Shown piece after piece: positions 27,589 through 38,000 of a DNA stretch of 38,389 nt. The notes below the pieces were generated by a model that saw only the letters and a program-made list of their open reading frames with translations, searched no databases and had not been told where the DNA came from. The DNA comes from a virus: the IMG/VR virus record IMGVR_UViG_3300031933_000087, positions 1 through 38,389 of that record, one strand, 5' to 3'. The translations under genes were made by a program, and so were the position numbers. Positions within the stretch are counted from its first letter, which is position 1; each line of letters starts with the position of its first letter.

Positions 27589-27833
27589 AGATATTCTTCA
27601 AGAGTAGAAGATGACTTACGGTTTCGTGGAGTTTGCTTTACTTTTTTGAGAATGTAGTCCTTTGCGAGATAAAAGGAACTTGAGGTATGAACCTGTTCCC
27701 CATTACAAATGATTACATACTTGTTTTTGCCCCAAGGAACGGCAGCCCATTTTCCATCGCTGGTGACATATCCTTCAGGATGAGGTTCTTCGGCATTAAG
27801 AATGCGGATGTTTGGTATGTTAGGGGTCAGCAT
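27585..27833 (-). CDS. Hypothetical protein, 82 aa
   Basis: Beta-like core (GKWAAVPWGKNKYVIICNGE) and a basic tail (KKVKQTPRNRKSSSTLEEYL). It overlaps the preceding gene by 7 nt. Function unknown. Confidence 0.6.
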   Translation of the reverse strand: MLTPNIPNIRILNAEEPHPEGYVTSDGKWAAVPWGKNKYVIICNGEQVHTSSSFYLAKDYILKKVKQTPRNRKSSSTLEEYL

Positions 27834-27961
27834 GTGACATTCACAACCCTGGCGTTAGGATTCCGTGCCAGAATAACTCTCTGTGCCTCAGCGGGATTGT
27901 TAGCATAGACTTCTTCTGTTTGACGTTGATTGCCAGCGATAAAAATGACCCGATACTTCAT
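27827..27961 (-). CDS. Hypothetical protein, 44 aa
   Basis: Starts MKYRVIFIAGNQRQTEEVYA, with NNPAEAQRVILARNPNARVV: a compact beta-alpha-beta pattern like small HTH-free adaptor proteins. First gene after promoter copy 12. Function unknown. Confidence 0.6.
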   Translation of the reverse strand: MKYRVIFIAGNQRQTEEVYANNPAEAQRVILARNPNARVVNVTC

Positions 27962-27989
27962 TTGAGTTTCCTCTGTTGGTTACTTGTGT

Positions 27990-28033
27990 ATTATAGTAGA
28001 AAAGAGGTCCTTTGGGAACCCCCTGTGTGCCAG
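27990..28033 (-). promoter_or_regulatory. Bipartite promoter, copy 12
   Basis: CTGGCACA (28026-28033) directly after the helicase stop (TGAACTGGCACA), 30 nt, TATAAT (27990-27995). A 5-bp hairpin GGTTC/GGACC with one G-U lies in the spacer. Confidence 0.65.
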
Positions 28034-28034
28034 T

Positions 28035-29285
28035 TCAGCGATTGATTGTGCTGATGGCAACGTCCCCCTTCTGGAAGATAATATCCACCACGCTCTGGAC
28101 CTTCTGTGCGGTGCCCTTGGATACCTTGTCAAAGGTCGGGCAAATCACCAGACCATAGGATTTGGTGTAGGTCTCCAGAGCGCCTGCCTGAAGGGCACCA
28201 GAGCGGATACCAGCGGCATCCTGGGGGTGTAGGCGCAGGGTGCGACCCATAGTCTGCCCGATGCCTACAATATCCATAGAGCGCATAAAGACCACCGCTT
28301 CCAGAGCAGAAATATTGATACCTTCTGCGAGAATGCTGTGATGGAGAACCACAAACTTCTTGTCGGCGTTCTTGCCCCACTCGTTGAGAATATCAAAGAA
28401 CACCTCACGATTGACTTTATGACCGTCAATAAAGGCACCGTGCTTTGCGGTGATGTGAAGAATAGAATATCCTTCCTGTGCTAGTTGTTCGGCAAAGTCA
28501 GTTTGAGAAAGAAGACCAATAATGTGCTTGGTCGCTTTGGCGCAAATCAGGATTTTATTGACAGGATTATCCTGAATGGTCTGGAGCAGATACTCACAAT
28601 CCCGTTGGGCGATGTCCTCTCCCTTGACAGAGAGGCGCATTTGAGAAGCAATCACTTTAGGAGGAATGATATAACCGTTCCGTACCAACTCAGGAGCAGG
28701 AACCTTGGCGATGATTTGACCGTAGATATCAAAGTCATTCATACCGGGTTTGCCGATTACGTTGCTATACTTTGGAGTGGCAGTAAAGAAGAAACAACGT
28801 TGTGCTTCTGCGCTAAAATACTCTACCGCAGGGAAGAAATCACGACGCACAGAATTATGTGCCTCGTCGAAGTAAATGGTATCTACGGAGATATCTGCCC
28901 GCTGAAGTTGATGTAGAGAATTATAGGTGGTGAAGATAAGTTTGTGACCCGAAATGTTCTCGTGCCAAGCGCGGATTATGTTGGGTTTGGTAGAAGAATA
29001 GTGATGCGTCTCTCCCGTGTGAATATGAAGAACAGAAGCGTTGGTGATAAACTCCAGATACTCGCTGGAAAGTTGTTCTGCCAGCAAAATTCTTGGAGAA
29101 ACAACTACAATTGTCTTTGAGATGTTAGACTGGAATTGACGAACAGCATCAAAGATACCAACGTTGGTCTTACCGCCTCCTGTTGGAAATACGCAGATAC
29201 CTTTAGAATGCTGTGAGAGGGCATCCAGAGCAGTTTGTTGGTGAGGACGGAGTTGGATCACGGGTCTCATTTCGTATGAATACAT
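28035..29285 (-). CDS. Superfamily 2 DNA helicase, 416 aa
   Basis: All core motifs are visible: FPTGGGKT (Walker A), VSPRILLAEQL (Ia), FDEAH (II), FFTATP (III), LHHSILAEGINI (V) and QTMGRTLRLHP (VI). The N-terminal LRPHQQTALDAL matches the start of restriction-type and UvsW-like helicases. It likely remodels DNA forks or recombination intermediates. It is shorter than T4 UvsW, so I do not name it so. I start at MYSYEMRPVI, with GAGGGG upstream; MRPVIQLRP (29270) is possible. Confidence 0.75.
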   Translation of the reverse strand: MYSYEMRPVIQLRPHQQTALDALSQHSKGICVFPTGGGKTNVGIFDAVRQFQSNISKTIVVVSPRILLAEQLSSEYLEFITNASVLHIHTGETHHYSSTKPNIIRAWHENISGHKLIFTTYNSLHQLQRADISVDTIYFDEAHNSVRRDFFPAVEYFSAEAQRCFFFTATPKYSNVIGKPGMNDFDIYGQIIAKVPAPELVRNGYIIPPKVIASQMRLSVKGEDIAQRDCEYLLQTIQDNPVNKILICAKATKHIIGLLSQTDFAEQLAQEGYSILHITAKHGAFIDGHKVNREVFFDILNEWGKNADKKFVVLHHSILAEGINISALEAVVFMRSMDIVGIGQTMGRTLRLHPQDAAGIRSGALQAGALETYTKSYGLVICPTFDKVSKGTAQKVQSVVDIIFQKGDVAISTINR

Positions 29286-29339
29286 AATAACCCCTCTGCG
29301 GGAAAACCACAAGAGGGGGTTGTGCCAGTTCCTTAAGTG
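29284..29339 (-). promoter_or_regulatory. Bipartite promoter-like element, copy 13, with hairpin
   Basis: CACTTAAGGAACTGGCACA followed by hairpin CCCCTCT/AGAGGGG (29291-29318), then TTATTATG at 30-31 nt, a poor -10 overlapping the helicase ATG. Supported mainly by the box. Confidence 0.45.
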
Positions 29340-29348
29340 TCCTTAAGG
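29331..29348. repeat. Short perfect palindrome
   Basis: CCTTAAG-GACA-CTTAAGG, a 7-bp stem with a 4-nt loop, overlaps the CAC half of copy 13. It may help end the upstream adhesin transcript. About 85 bases between the adhesin and helicase genes hold this, copy 13 and nothing else seen. Confidence 0.5.
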
Positions 29349-29395
29349 GCTTAGAGTATTATCTTCAACGGAGACAAAGGTAGTCTACATGGTTT

Positions 29396-31054
29396 TTAGT
29401 AAAGTGTCAAGCTTGTGGAACCAACACCAGTAACGGTAAATGTTAATATATTTCCGGATACTGTAATTTGTACTGGATTAGTAACTCCAATTCCACTTGT
29501 AAATCCATTTTGGGATGTTGTGACACCAGTAATACGAGCATCTCCAACTACATGAAGTTTTGATGTTGGAGTTGTGGTTCCTATACCAATATTATTTGTT
29601 ACATATAATTGATTATTGATTGTAACATTATTTGCCAATCCAATTATAGGTTCAGCAGAAGGAAATCCAGTACTAGATACGATAATTTGATTAGAAGTGC
29701 CACGGATCGACTGAACATAATTACCGTTGGTATATGTTCCTAATGTAATTGAATTGGGAGCAATAGTTGCGGCAATCCCAACATCATCAGTTCCATTAAA
29801 AGATGTTGCCGCCGAGCTTACAAAACTTCCAATAATGCTAAAATTTCTTGCGATATAAAGTTGAGTAGCAGAAGAAGCAAGCCCAGTTAAATTACCATAA
29901 AAACCATTAGAAGATGTCACAATTCCAATAGCATTTATATTAGTCGAATTTAGATTTGTAATACTACCAGTTGTTGTTGTTAATGTGGTAATTCCGGCAG
30001 TACCATAAGTAAGATTTGTTCCTGAAATAGTAGTAACAATCCCACTATTAGTCCTTAAGGTGTTAATTATTCCAGTACCACTATAAGTAAGAGTTGTTCC
30101 TGAAATAGTAGTAACAATACCACTATTGACATTTAAACTATCACCACGTATATTACCACTAACCGAAATACTTTCCCCTGTAAAGTATGTAATATCCCCA
30201 TTAACAGTGTCTAATGTTTGGATGGTAGCAACACCAGTTGTTCTTAAATCTGCATTGTTTAAGTAAGTAATAGTTGATGCAGTAGAAGTTAAATTAGTAT
30301 TAGTTAAATTAGTAATTGTTCCAGTTGTTGTTGTTAATGTGGCAATTCCTGCACTACCATAAGTAAGAGTTGTTCCTGAAATAGTAGTAACAATCCCGCT
30401 ATTAGCATTTAAAGTACCAAATATACCAGTACCACTATAAGTAAGATTTGTTCCGGATAAAGTAGTGATAATACCGCTAACAGTATTTAATGTGTCAACA
30501 CTTCCATTTCCGGAAACTCGTAGTGATGTAGCAATTAAATTGTTTAATGTAGTTATGCCAGTTATATTTGCGGTTACTGCAGTAATAATTCCAGTTGTAT
30601 TTACATTTCCGGTAAGTGCATCAACCGAAAATCCATTTCCAGTCAAAGGGTTCTGTCCTACCTGTAAAGAGTGATATGGAAGTGTGGTTCCTATACCAAC
30701 TTTAGATGTGGTAGAAATATTTCCAACATTAACATACCATCCATCGACAGCAATTGCATAAATGCTAGTCAGTCCAACGGCACTTCCATAAAATGTGCCG
30801 GCCCTAACTTCACCAGAAGAGGTAAATGTAATTCCAGAACCAATCTTTACATCGCTGTAAAAAGTAGAAACTCCGGTGACTGCTAGATTGGTCGCTGTGA
30901 CTAGTCCGGTAATTTTTGCGGTTCCGTGAACATCAAGAAACTCTCTGGGAATTGATGTTCCAATTCCAACCAGACCATTTGGATTTACAATAAAGTTGTC
31001 ATCATCGACCTGAACTCCATTTCTAAAATTAAATGATTTATTGTAATTTGCCAT
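29396..31054 (-). CDS. Virion adhesin/fibre protein with repeats, 552 aa
   Basis: Starts MANYNKSFNFRNGVQVDDDN. Three copies of the fibre motif VGIGTSIP...LDVHGTAKITG occur (about residues 28-49, 119-134, 493-511). The middle (about 190-380) is a run of threonine- and glycine-rich repeats such as SGIVTTISGTTLTYSGTGI, built from near-identical DNA. These are typical of trimeric beta-structured tail fibres. No S74 autoprotease end is visible. Starts about 20 nt after a late box. Confidence 0.7.
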   Translation of the reverse strand: MANYNKSFNFRNGVQVDDDNFIVNPNGLVGIGTSIPREFLDVHGTAKITGLVTATNLAVTGVSTFYSDVKIGSGITFTSSGEVRAGTFYGSAVGLTSIYAIAVDGWYVNVGNISTTSKVGIGTTLPYHSLQVGQNPLTGNGFSVDALTGNVNTTGIITAVTANITGITTLNNLIATSLRVSGNGSVDTLNTVSGIITTLSGTNLTYSGTGIFGTLNANSGIVTTISGTTLTYGSAGIATLTTTTGTITNLTNTNLTSTASTITYLNNADLRTTGVATIQTLDTVNGDITYFTGESISVSGNIRGDSLNVNSGIVTTISGTTLTYSGTGIINTLRTNSGIVTTISGTNLTYGTAGITTLTTTTGSITNLNSTNINAIGIVTSSNGFYGNLTGLASSATQLYIARNFSIIGSFVSSAATSFNGTDDVGIAATIAPNSITLGTYTNGNYVQSIRGTSNQIIVSSTGFPSAEPIIGLANNVTINNQLYVTNNIGIGTTTPTSKLHVVGDARITGVTTSQNGFTSGIGVTNPVQITVSGNILTFTVTGVGSTSLTLY

Positions 31055-31070
31055 CTTGGAGACTTTTTAA

Positions 31071-31079
31071 GTATTTATG
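31071..31079 (-). promoter_or_regulatory. Late-type promoter (CATAAATAC)
   Basis: Contains the TAA stop of the collar protein (TCA TAA ATA) and lies about 17 nt before the ATG of the 552-aa protein. Confidence 0.55.
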
Positions 31080-31614
31080 AAACTCTCATAATGAAAGCAA
31101 GAGCATAGTATGGTGGAAGGTTTGCGGTATTAGTTGTTGGAGTAGAACCTGATGCGGTGATTGATGTCGCAACTGTGAGATTGGTCTTAGCACTCTCTGT
31201 TGTAACTGTCCCTTTGTCGGGTCCCCCATCCCACCCAGCAAATTCTTGATTGGCCCCCTGCCCCGTTCCCTCATTTGAAGTAGAATCTCTTGTAAACAAA
31301 TTATGAGTGTGACCAACTTCAGTAACAGTTGAAGTTGCGGCATGACTATGAGAAACCACAGTGGCAGTCGCACTACCACCGGTTGCTGCTACGGCATATC
31401 CACTTCCTGCTCCAACAATAAATCTATCTTGTAGATTTGGAGTCCCATTTGCCCCATTACAAAGTCTCCAACTGGATGGAATAGTGGCAACACTTCCGGA
31501 CCACATTATAATTCCACCAATAGGAACTAATGCTCCAGAGACAGTAGAATCTAATTTAGCAGTCGTTACGGCATTATCTCTTATAAATCCCGATTGTACT
31601 TGAGTCTGTGACAT
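31075..31614 (-). CDS. Short tail-collar protein, 179 aa
   Basis: Residues about 30-60 (VPIGGIIMWSGSVATIPSSW, RLCNGANGTPNLQDRFIVGA) are a phage tail-collar domain. HSH and HTH motifs (about 88-104) resemble the metal-binding histidines of T4 short fibres, and it ends NLPPYYALAFIMRVS. Probably part of the fibre or baseplate adhesin set. AAGGAG lies before the ATG. Confidence 0.8.
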   Translation of the reverse strand: MSQTQVQSGFIRDNAVTTAKLDSTVSGALVPIGGIIMWSGSVATIPSSWRLCNGANGTPNLQDRFIVGAGSGYAVAATGGSATATVVSHSHAATSTVTEVGHTHNLFTRDSTSNEGTGQGANQEFAGWDGGPDKGTVTTESAKTNLTVATSITASGSTPTTNTANLPPYYALAFIMRVS

Positions 31615-31634
31615 TTTAAGTTCTCCTTATATTA

Positions 31635-31642
31635 GTATTTAA
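31635..31642 (-). promoter_or_regulatory. Late-type promoter (TTAAATAC)
   Basis: Includes the TAA stop of the upstream gene (GAT TAA ATA); one base off the T4 late box. Confidence 0.4.
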
Positions 31643-31971
31643 TCAATTTTACCTTCTTCTAACATATTTAGTTGAGTGATTTGTGCTGGGACAACTCCTT
31701 GCTGAAGTGCCTGAATATAAAGTTGTTGGTTTTGATGATTTCCTTTTACAACTTCATTTCTAAAAGACTCAACAGCGGCACCAGTTTGATTTGATTTTTG
31801 TGCTATTTCTACTGCCATAATAGGCATCCAAGTTACGGCACATCCCCATTCATCTACTGGTTCTCCAGTATTAGGATTGGTTCCTCGCATTTGAGTAAAC
31901 CAAGAACACTTTAATCCTATACAATCTTTTTTAATAAGAGGGCAGAAATCCCCTGGTTTCATTTTTGTCAT
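31639..31971 (-). CDS. Cysteine-cluster protein between fibre genes, 110 aa
   Basis: The N-terminus CPLIKKDCIGLKCSWF then WGCAVTWMP has four cysteines that could bind a metal or an Fe-S cluster. The C-terminal half is helical and glutamine-rich. I recall this family beside cyanophage fibre genes. An assembly or chaperone role is inference. Confidence 0.65.
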   Translation of the reverse strand: MTKMKPGDFCPLIKKDCIGLKCSWFTQMRGTNPNTGEPVDEWGCAVTWMPIMAVEIAQKSNQTGAAVESFRNEVVKGNHQNQQLYIQALQQGVVPAQITQLNMLEEGKID

Positions 31972-31993
31972 AGTAAAAAATAATATTTTAATT

Positions 31994-32000
31994 TATTTAG
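31994..32000 (-). promoter_or_regulatory. Weak late-type box (CTAAATA)
   Basis: Contains the TAA stop of the 2008-aa gene; about 25 nt before the next ATG. Confidence 0.35.
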
Positions 32001-35000
32001 TTCTTAGAGCAAAGAATGATATCAATATATTGAACCGCAAAGTCCATGGCAGATCCACTAAAAGAAGCACCTGATAAAGATCCACTACCAGAACCACTAA
32101 AGGAGTGATCGTGCCCTTGTCCTGCTAATCCATAGTCAACGCCAGCACCGGTTCTGTCATTAGACCCTGATGCACCCTGTATTGTGATGCCGGTTTGGCT
32201 GCTGGTTGTAGATCTATAATTAGATCCAGGATTTGCATCAGCATTTCCATTCCCTGTTGCTCCAGTGTTGTCGTCCACTCCCCACAAATGGTTGTGCCCC
32301 GGATCATTAACTCCGTGAGTGTGCTGACTCAATGAGTGTTGGTGAGGTGGAAGTTGTGCTACAGTTAATGCTCTAGATCCAGTAGTTCCGGAAACGCTTA
32401 TAGATATACTTCCTCCACTTAGACTACCCGAAGGAGTTCTAGAAGCAAATACACTTGTAAAATTAGTAGTACCACCAGTACCACCACCAGTTCCCGATAC
32501 AACTCTTAGTGCCTTGTTATTCTGTGTAGTTACTTTTGTCCAACCAGTTGGAGCATCTGCTTGATAGAATAATACCACAGAACCGGGAGGTACTGATGGA
32601 GGTAATGCTTTCCAGGCAACACCAGATGATGTAGTACTATCAGCAGTTAATACGGTATCATTGGAACCAACATTAACTTGTGTAGCAGCATTATCACCAA
32701 TTGCCACAAGAATTTGTCCCTTGGTATTCCAATCAACATTAGAAATTAAAGAACCTTGTCCACCAAGAGCAACAATGAAGTGAATTGTTCCACTCGCAGG
32801 TGCCGTTGTGAATCTAATCGTACTTGTATTTGTTCCAGGAGGAGATTCCACAATTATAAAATCACTTCCCGGTCTCTGAATTACACCACCTAACGATACT
32901 ATTAAGTTGGCAGAACCTCCGGCAGGAATGAAAGTATTACCATTAATTCTAAGTGTAAAGTCGGTAAGAGTTCCGTTAAATGAAAGTTGGTCACATATTA
33001 ATGAATTTCCAAGTGGGAATGTACCACTTACACTTGCAGTGTTCGCCGGAGTGTAACCAAGCGCACCAATAATCTCTGCACCGGTAAGTTCAACATCACT
33101 ACCATCTGCCTTAAGGAAGTTAATTACTGGGGCACCATTCTTTACAAACTTTGCCGCAGTAACACCACTTGCAGAATTTACAATTAATGACCCATCAATT
33201 GTAGTATTTCCAGTTGTTGCCGTAACATTAAACTTATTGGTATTAATATTTAAATTACCAGTAACATCAAGAGTAGAACTTAAAGTAGTAGCACCAGTAG
33301 ACTTAAGTGTTCCGCCAACATTTAAATTCTTGACAATACCAACACCACCAGACACAACTAGTGCTCCATTTGCAATATTTGTGGATTGTGTGTCATCGGT
33401 TACCTTTAATTGAGATTTAACATTTACATTATCATTAAATTTAACTCCTTTATTAAATGTTACGGGACCATCAAACTGAGAAAGAACGGCACCGGAATTG
33501 CCACCCTCAACAACAAGTCTTTCTTTAACCGTGACCTCATCAAATATGACACTCAATCTCGAAGGGTCTTCGCCGGTAACTGTGGGAATTGGATTATCAA
33601 ATGTAATTTCTTCACCGGTTGAAGATGATGTCTTGCGGTTACCAATAAAGGAGTCTCCATTATTATTCATACCGGTATAAACAACAACACCACCTGACCT
33701 TTCTTGAGACTGTACCAAGAACTCCTCTCTTTCTGTCAGAGTTATGACCTGAACTTGAGGTAGTCCAGTAGAATAGTTTCCCGGACCATATCCAAGATAC
33801 TCAAAGGTATGCCCCGATGCTCTGACAATTGAGGGTCTTCTAAACTCAATTGGAATTGGTTTAATCTTTCTAACAAGTGATCCACTATCATGAGCGACTT
33901 GTTTTGTTGCGAGAGCACCACGAATAACTGTAATTCCAACATTACCGACAGAAGGAGTAGTAAGAGTGCTGTTCGCAACTCTCATAATCTCTTCATCAAT
34001 CTGTATATAAGACCCGAGTGGAAATCTCTTAGTTATTGCCACATAAGTATTAGATACAACAATTGTGGTAGTAGTTGTAGTAATTCCACTAGCGGCAACA
34101 AGTGTCTCTTTATCAAAAAATGTAATACTTCTGGTTCCAAGATTTTCGGCATCAGAATCAGAACTCGCACCATTTGCCGATAATCCGTGCTTCAGAATAT
34201 ATCCACCATTCACACTACCTATATCAGGTGTGAGTGCCGTAAATGAATCAATATCTATTTTATCACTTACAACATAATCACCACGATTGTTATTTGAGGA
34301 ATCGATGACTCTAAACTTATTACCGGCGACCAATCCGTGAGGTGCGGAACAATTAAAGGTTCTTATTCCAACTGAAGAATAAGAGTCACCTCCAATCAGA
34401 ACCGAAGGTCCGAGAACAAAGGCATATTGTGAATTTGTAACAACTGGGTCTCCCGTAGTTCTGGCGATTGAAATTGTTCTGTCTCCAGAAACTGCCGTAA
34501 TGCGGTGATAGGTATCAGAGGTTGTTCCGTCTCCGGTAAACTGAACCACATTACTAATCGCCGCTGTAATACCGAATGTGGAAATTGTATATCTGGCAGC
34601 ACTATCACCATTACCCAGTTGAGTTCCAGTGCTTGATAATGCGGCAGACTCAAAGAATAGCGATTCATCATTAGTATATCCAGAACCAGAAGAAACAATA
34701 TCCGCCGAAACAATCGCACTCCCATCCACAACAACTCTTGCGGTTGCTCCTTTCCAAGTTCCAGATGCGCTGTCATTCAGAAGTTTAACATTTTGATATG
34801 TTCCATTAGTATAAAGATCTCCATCTACTTTTGAGATATAAGTTACAATACCAGCAAGGCCGTGCCTTCTAGCAAAAGTAATTGTCGGACTTGTTGTTGT
34901 AGAATTGGTTACGGAAGATATATCAAGACCAACACCAAAAGATGTGAGTACCGTATTGATTGATTCTCTTGTAATACTCTTCTTAAGGTCGTTTGTGACT

Positions 35001-38000
35001 ACTTCACCCAGAGGTGCTCGCTTGGCAAATGACTTAGCGGAAGGTGGATTGTCGTGAATATTATCTCTATCCAGTTGAGGATATAAATCAACGACATTTT
35101 GACTATATTTAATATTTGTAAACTCCGTTGGTACTGCCTTGTCAGCGATTAGAGCATAAATGTGATAAACACCATCCTGAATTCCCTCAATATATGGAGT
35201 AATTAATTCATTTCTGTAATTGTAAATGTTAGATTGTAAATTATTTCTTTCAAATCTTGGTGATGTAATTGTTCTGCTAGTTGTGTTATTTGTGAATACA
35301 AGATTACTTCCATATGAATCTGGTGTTGTATATGTAAATGTCATATCATCAGCAACAGATGCTACCACAAATGTTCCATTAGATCCTCGATTATCTTTGG
35401 CAGAAGTATATGTGCTGTCTGTTATATTTTTAACAATAATAACATCACCAACCTGAAGATTATGAGGAAGTTCTGAGATGATTGTTACTGTATTTGCAGT
35501 TCTGGTACACTTCGCAATTAAACTTAAGTTTTTATTATACTCATAATCAGATTTTGTAATCGACGAAGAAGTAGGATCGTTATTATTACGATATCCCGTA
35601 GAACTAGTTTGCTGAATTACAAATCCGTCTTCTGGATTTTTAGCACCTACGAGTTCTTTGGGAATTACAACTCTAATCTTATAAAGTTTTTCATCCAAAC
35701 TTCTGCTATCGGCAGTTCTCTTCACATAAGAAGGTTCTGTTCTGTCAGTTAATCCAGCAACTCCAAGTTCATTAATTCTGGTATAAATGTCACTACCGGC
35801 ATTTGTTGTGATGTACCACTGGGACTGTGTTACATCCCATTGAACTGGATGCCCCTCATCACCGGCAATCTTGTCTGATACACGACTTAAAATTCGAAGA
35901 GATGTTCCACCATAAACGGCAATTTCAGTTCCAGTGTCTGCTGCTGATTTTGAAGAAGCGAGTTTAATTGTAGAAGATGAGAATCTAATCGCATAATATA
36001 CAGTATTTTCTACAATATTTTCTGGAAGGTCGCCAACATCACTTAAGATAATAACTTTTTCTCCTGTCAGAATGGTATGAGTTCCTAAAGTAAACTCATT
36101 TGATGATGGTCCAGCAGGATCTACAACATATTCTTTGACAGAACTTGAGACACCATCGGACATTAAGATATTTGCCGAGTATTCTGTTCCGTTTGCGGCA
36201 AAATATAATTTATCATTTAATTTTGCGCCAATTCTATAACCTTGAGTGAGAATTGGGGGAACATCATCTTGAGAAGTAAATCCAAATAGATATAATCTGG
36301 TGTTATTGCTACCAGGAGCATCAATCTTGGCAACATCGAATTGAAGCCAATCAATATTGTCCTCTTCTCCTACAATCGTTCTTGGAGTAATAATTGAGGT
36401 AATGAACGCTTTATTGTCTTTGGTGAATGCTTCTTTCTTAAATCCCGAAGAATTAAGTGAAATCTGACCGAAGTTGGAGTTTGAGTTGGTGATACTTAAG
36501 TCAGCACCAGTTTCTGCATCGAAGTGCTTATTAAAACCAATCGCAAAGACGGATACAACCTGAATAAAGGCGTCATTAGTCGCTTTTATATGACTTGTTT
36601 CCCATCCACTTCTATAAATTGAAAGTGGTTCTAAATGATATGCTATGTTGGTCGAAGATGAATTACCAGATAAAGATGCCCCCGCTTCTCTGGTAATGGC
36701 AATACTATCAGAATAATTTCGATTTGTGGGATTATATCTTACAAATGCACGATCATCCTTCTGTAGAGATACTCCGGTGAATTGAGCCACAACCATCGAA
36801 CGAAAACCAGATGCCTTACTACCATCAGCAAGCATTCCATTCATACCATAAACTGAACGCAAGGAAATATTAAAGATGTATGGAGATGCTCCGGTTACGG
36901 TATCAGTCTCGATTGTTACAAATGCACTTGATGCATTTCCGGGTGTGGTTAAATTAAGAGGAAAGTTTGGAAGAAGATATGTAAAAACAGTTGTATCAGT
37001 TTCACTGATACTCTGAACTTTTGTCGAGATATTATAATTTGCCGGCGAAACACCACTAATTCTAATTGGTGTTCCTGCAGTTAGTTCGTGAGGTACTGCA
37101 GTTTTAACCGTAACCTGACTGTTTGGAGTTCCGCCAGAACCAGCCTCAATAGTAGAAATCTGAATAGGATCCGTAGCAAAAGCACCCACAATCTCCCATT
37201 CTGGTCTCTGCTTCTCAAAACCACCGGGATTTTGTGGGTACTTTTGATCGATGTCTCTACCGGACGCAAGATTAAATGCGTTCGAGAGTTTCGCATAATA
37301 CATATCAAGGTCAGTAAGACCATAAGAACCTACTTCATTCACACCATCGGCATACTCAAAACAGGTGAGTTTGTGGTGAGAGAATGTTGGTGTTGATTGG
37401 TTATTGACTGAAAAATCTCTTGGGTCAGTATAGACTGTGCCTTCTAGGTTGCCATCAAAAATACAGAACTGCCAGAAATAACAGGCGCCCGTAATTCTGA
37501 AAATTGCCGAGTTTGGAACAGAGGAATCGGTTGGATTTGGAACGTATTTTGGACGAATTTTGGTCTTTCTTAAATCAAGACCGACAATCGAAGTTCCTCT
37601 GGGTACAACAACTCCACCATTAATACTATTGAACTTATAAAGAATATTATCTTCTTGTGTAAGGTCGAATACAGAATTGAGTGTGAGTGATAATGTGCTC
37701 GAAGCCTGTGATGTTGCTCCGCTTGGTGATACTGCTGTCGCAACTTCTCCAACATTATGTACCACAAAACCGGGACGATTATCAACCGTATGAGCGCCGG
37801 GCATCAGGAGAATTGTGGTCTTCTCCACATCATCATTACTATTTCCTTTCTGATAGGAAAATCTTGCCGATTCTAAAAGTGCTCGCTGTAGCGTCTTAAA
37901 AGGTTGAGCGAGTGAATTGCCCTGATTACTAATACTATCAGTCGAATCAAGGTCACTTGGACTAACGTATAATATTCTTCCTTCGGTGTTCTTAATGAAA

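Noticed and set aside
28035-29285. Naming the helicase UvsW
   Set aside because: It has SF2 motifs but is shorter than T4 UvsW and lacks a recognisable N-terminal region, so only the superfamily is supported.
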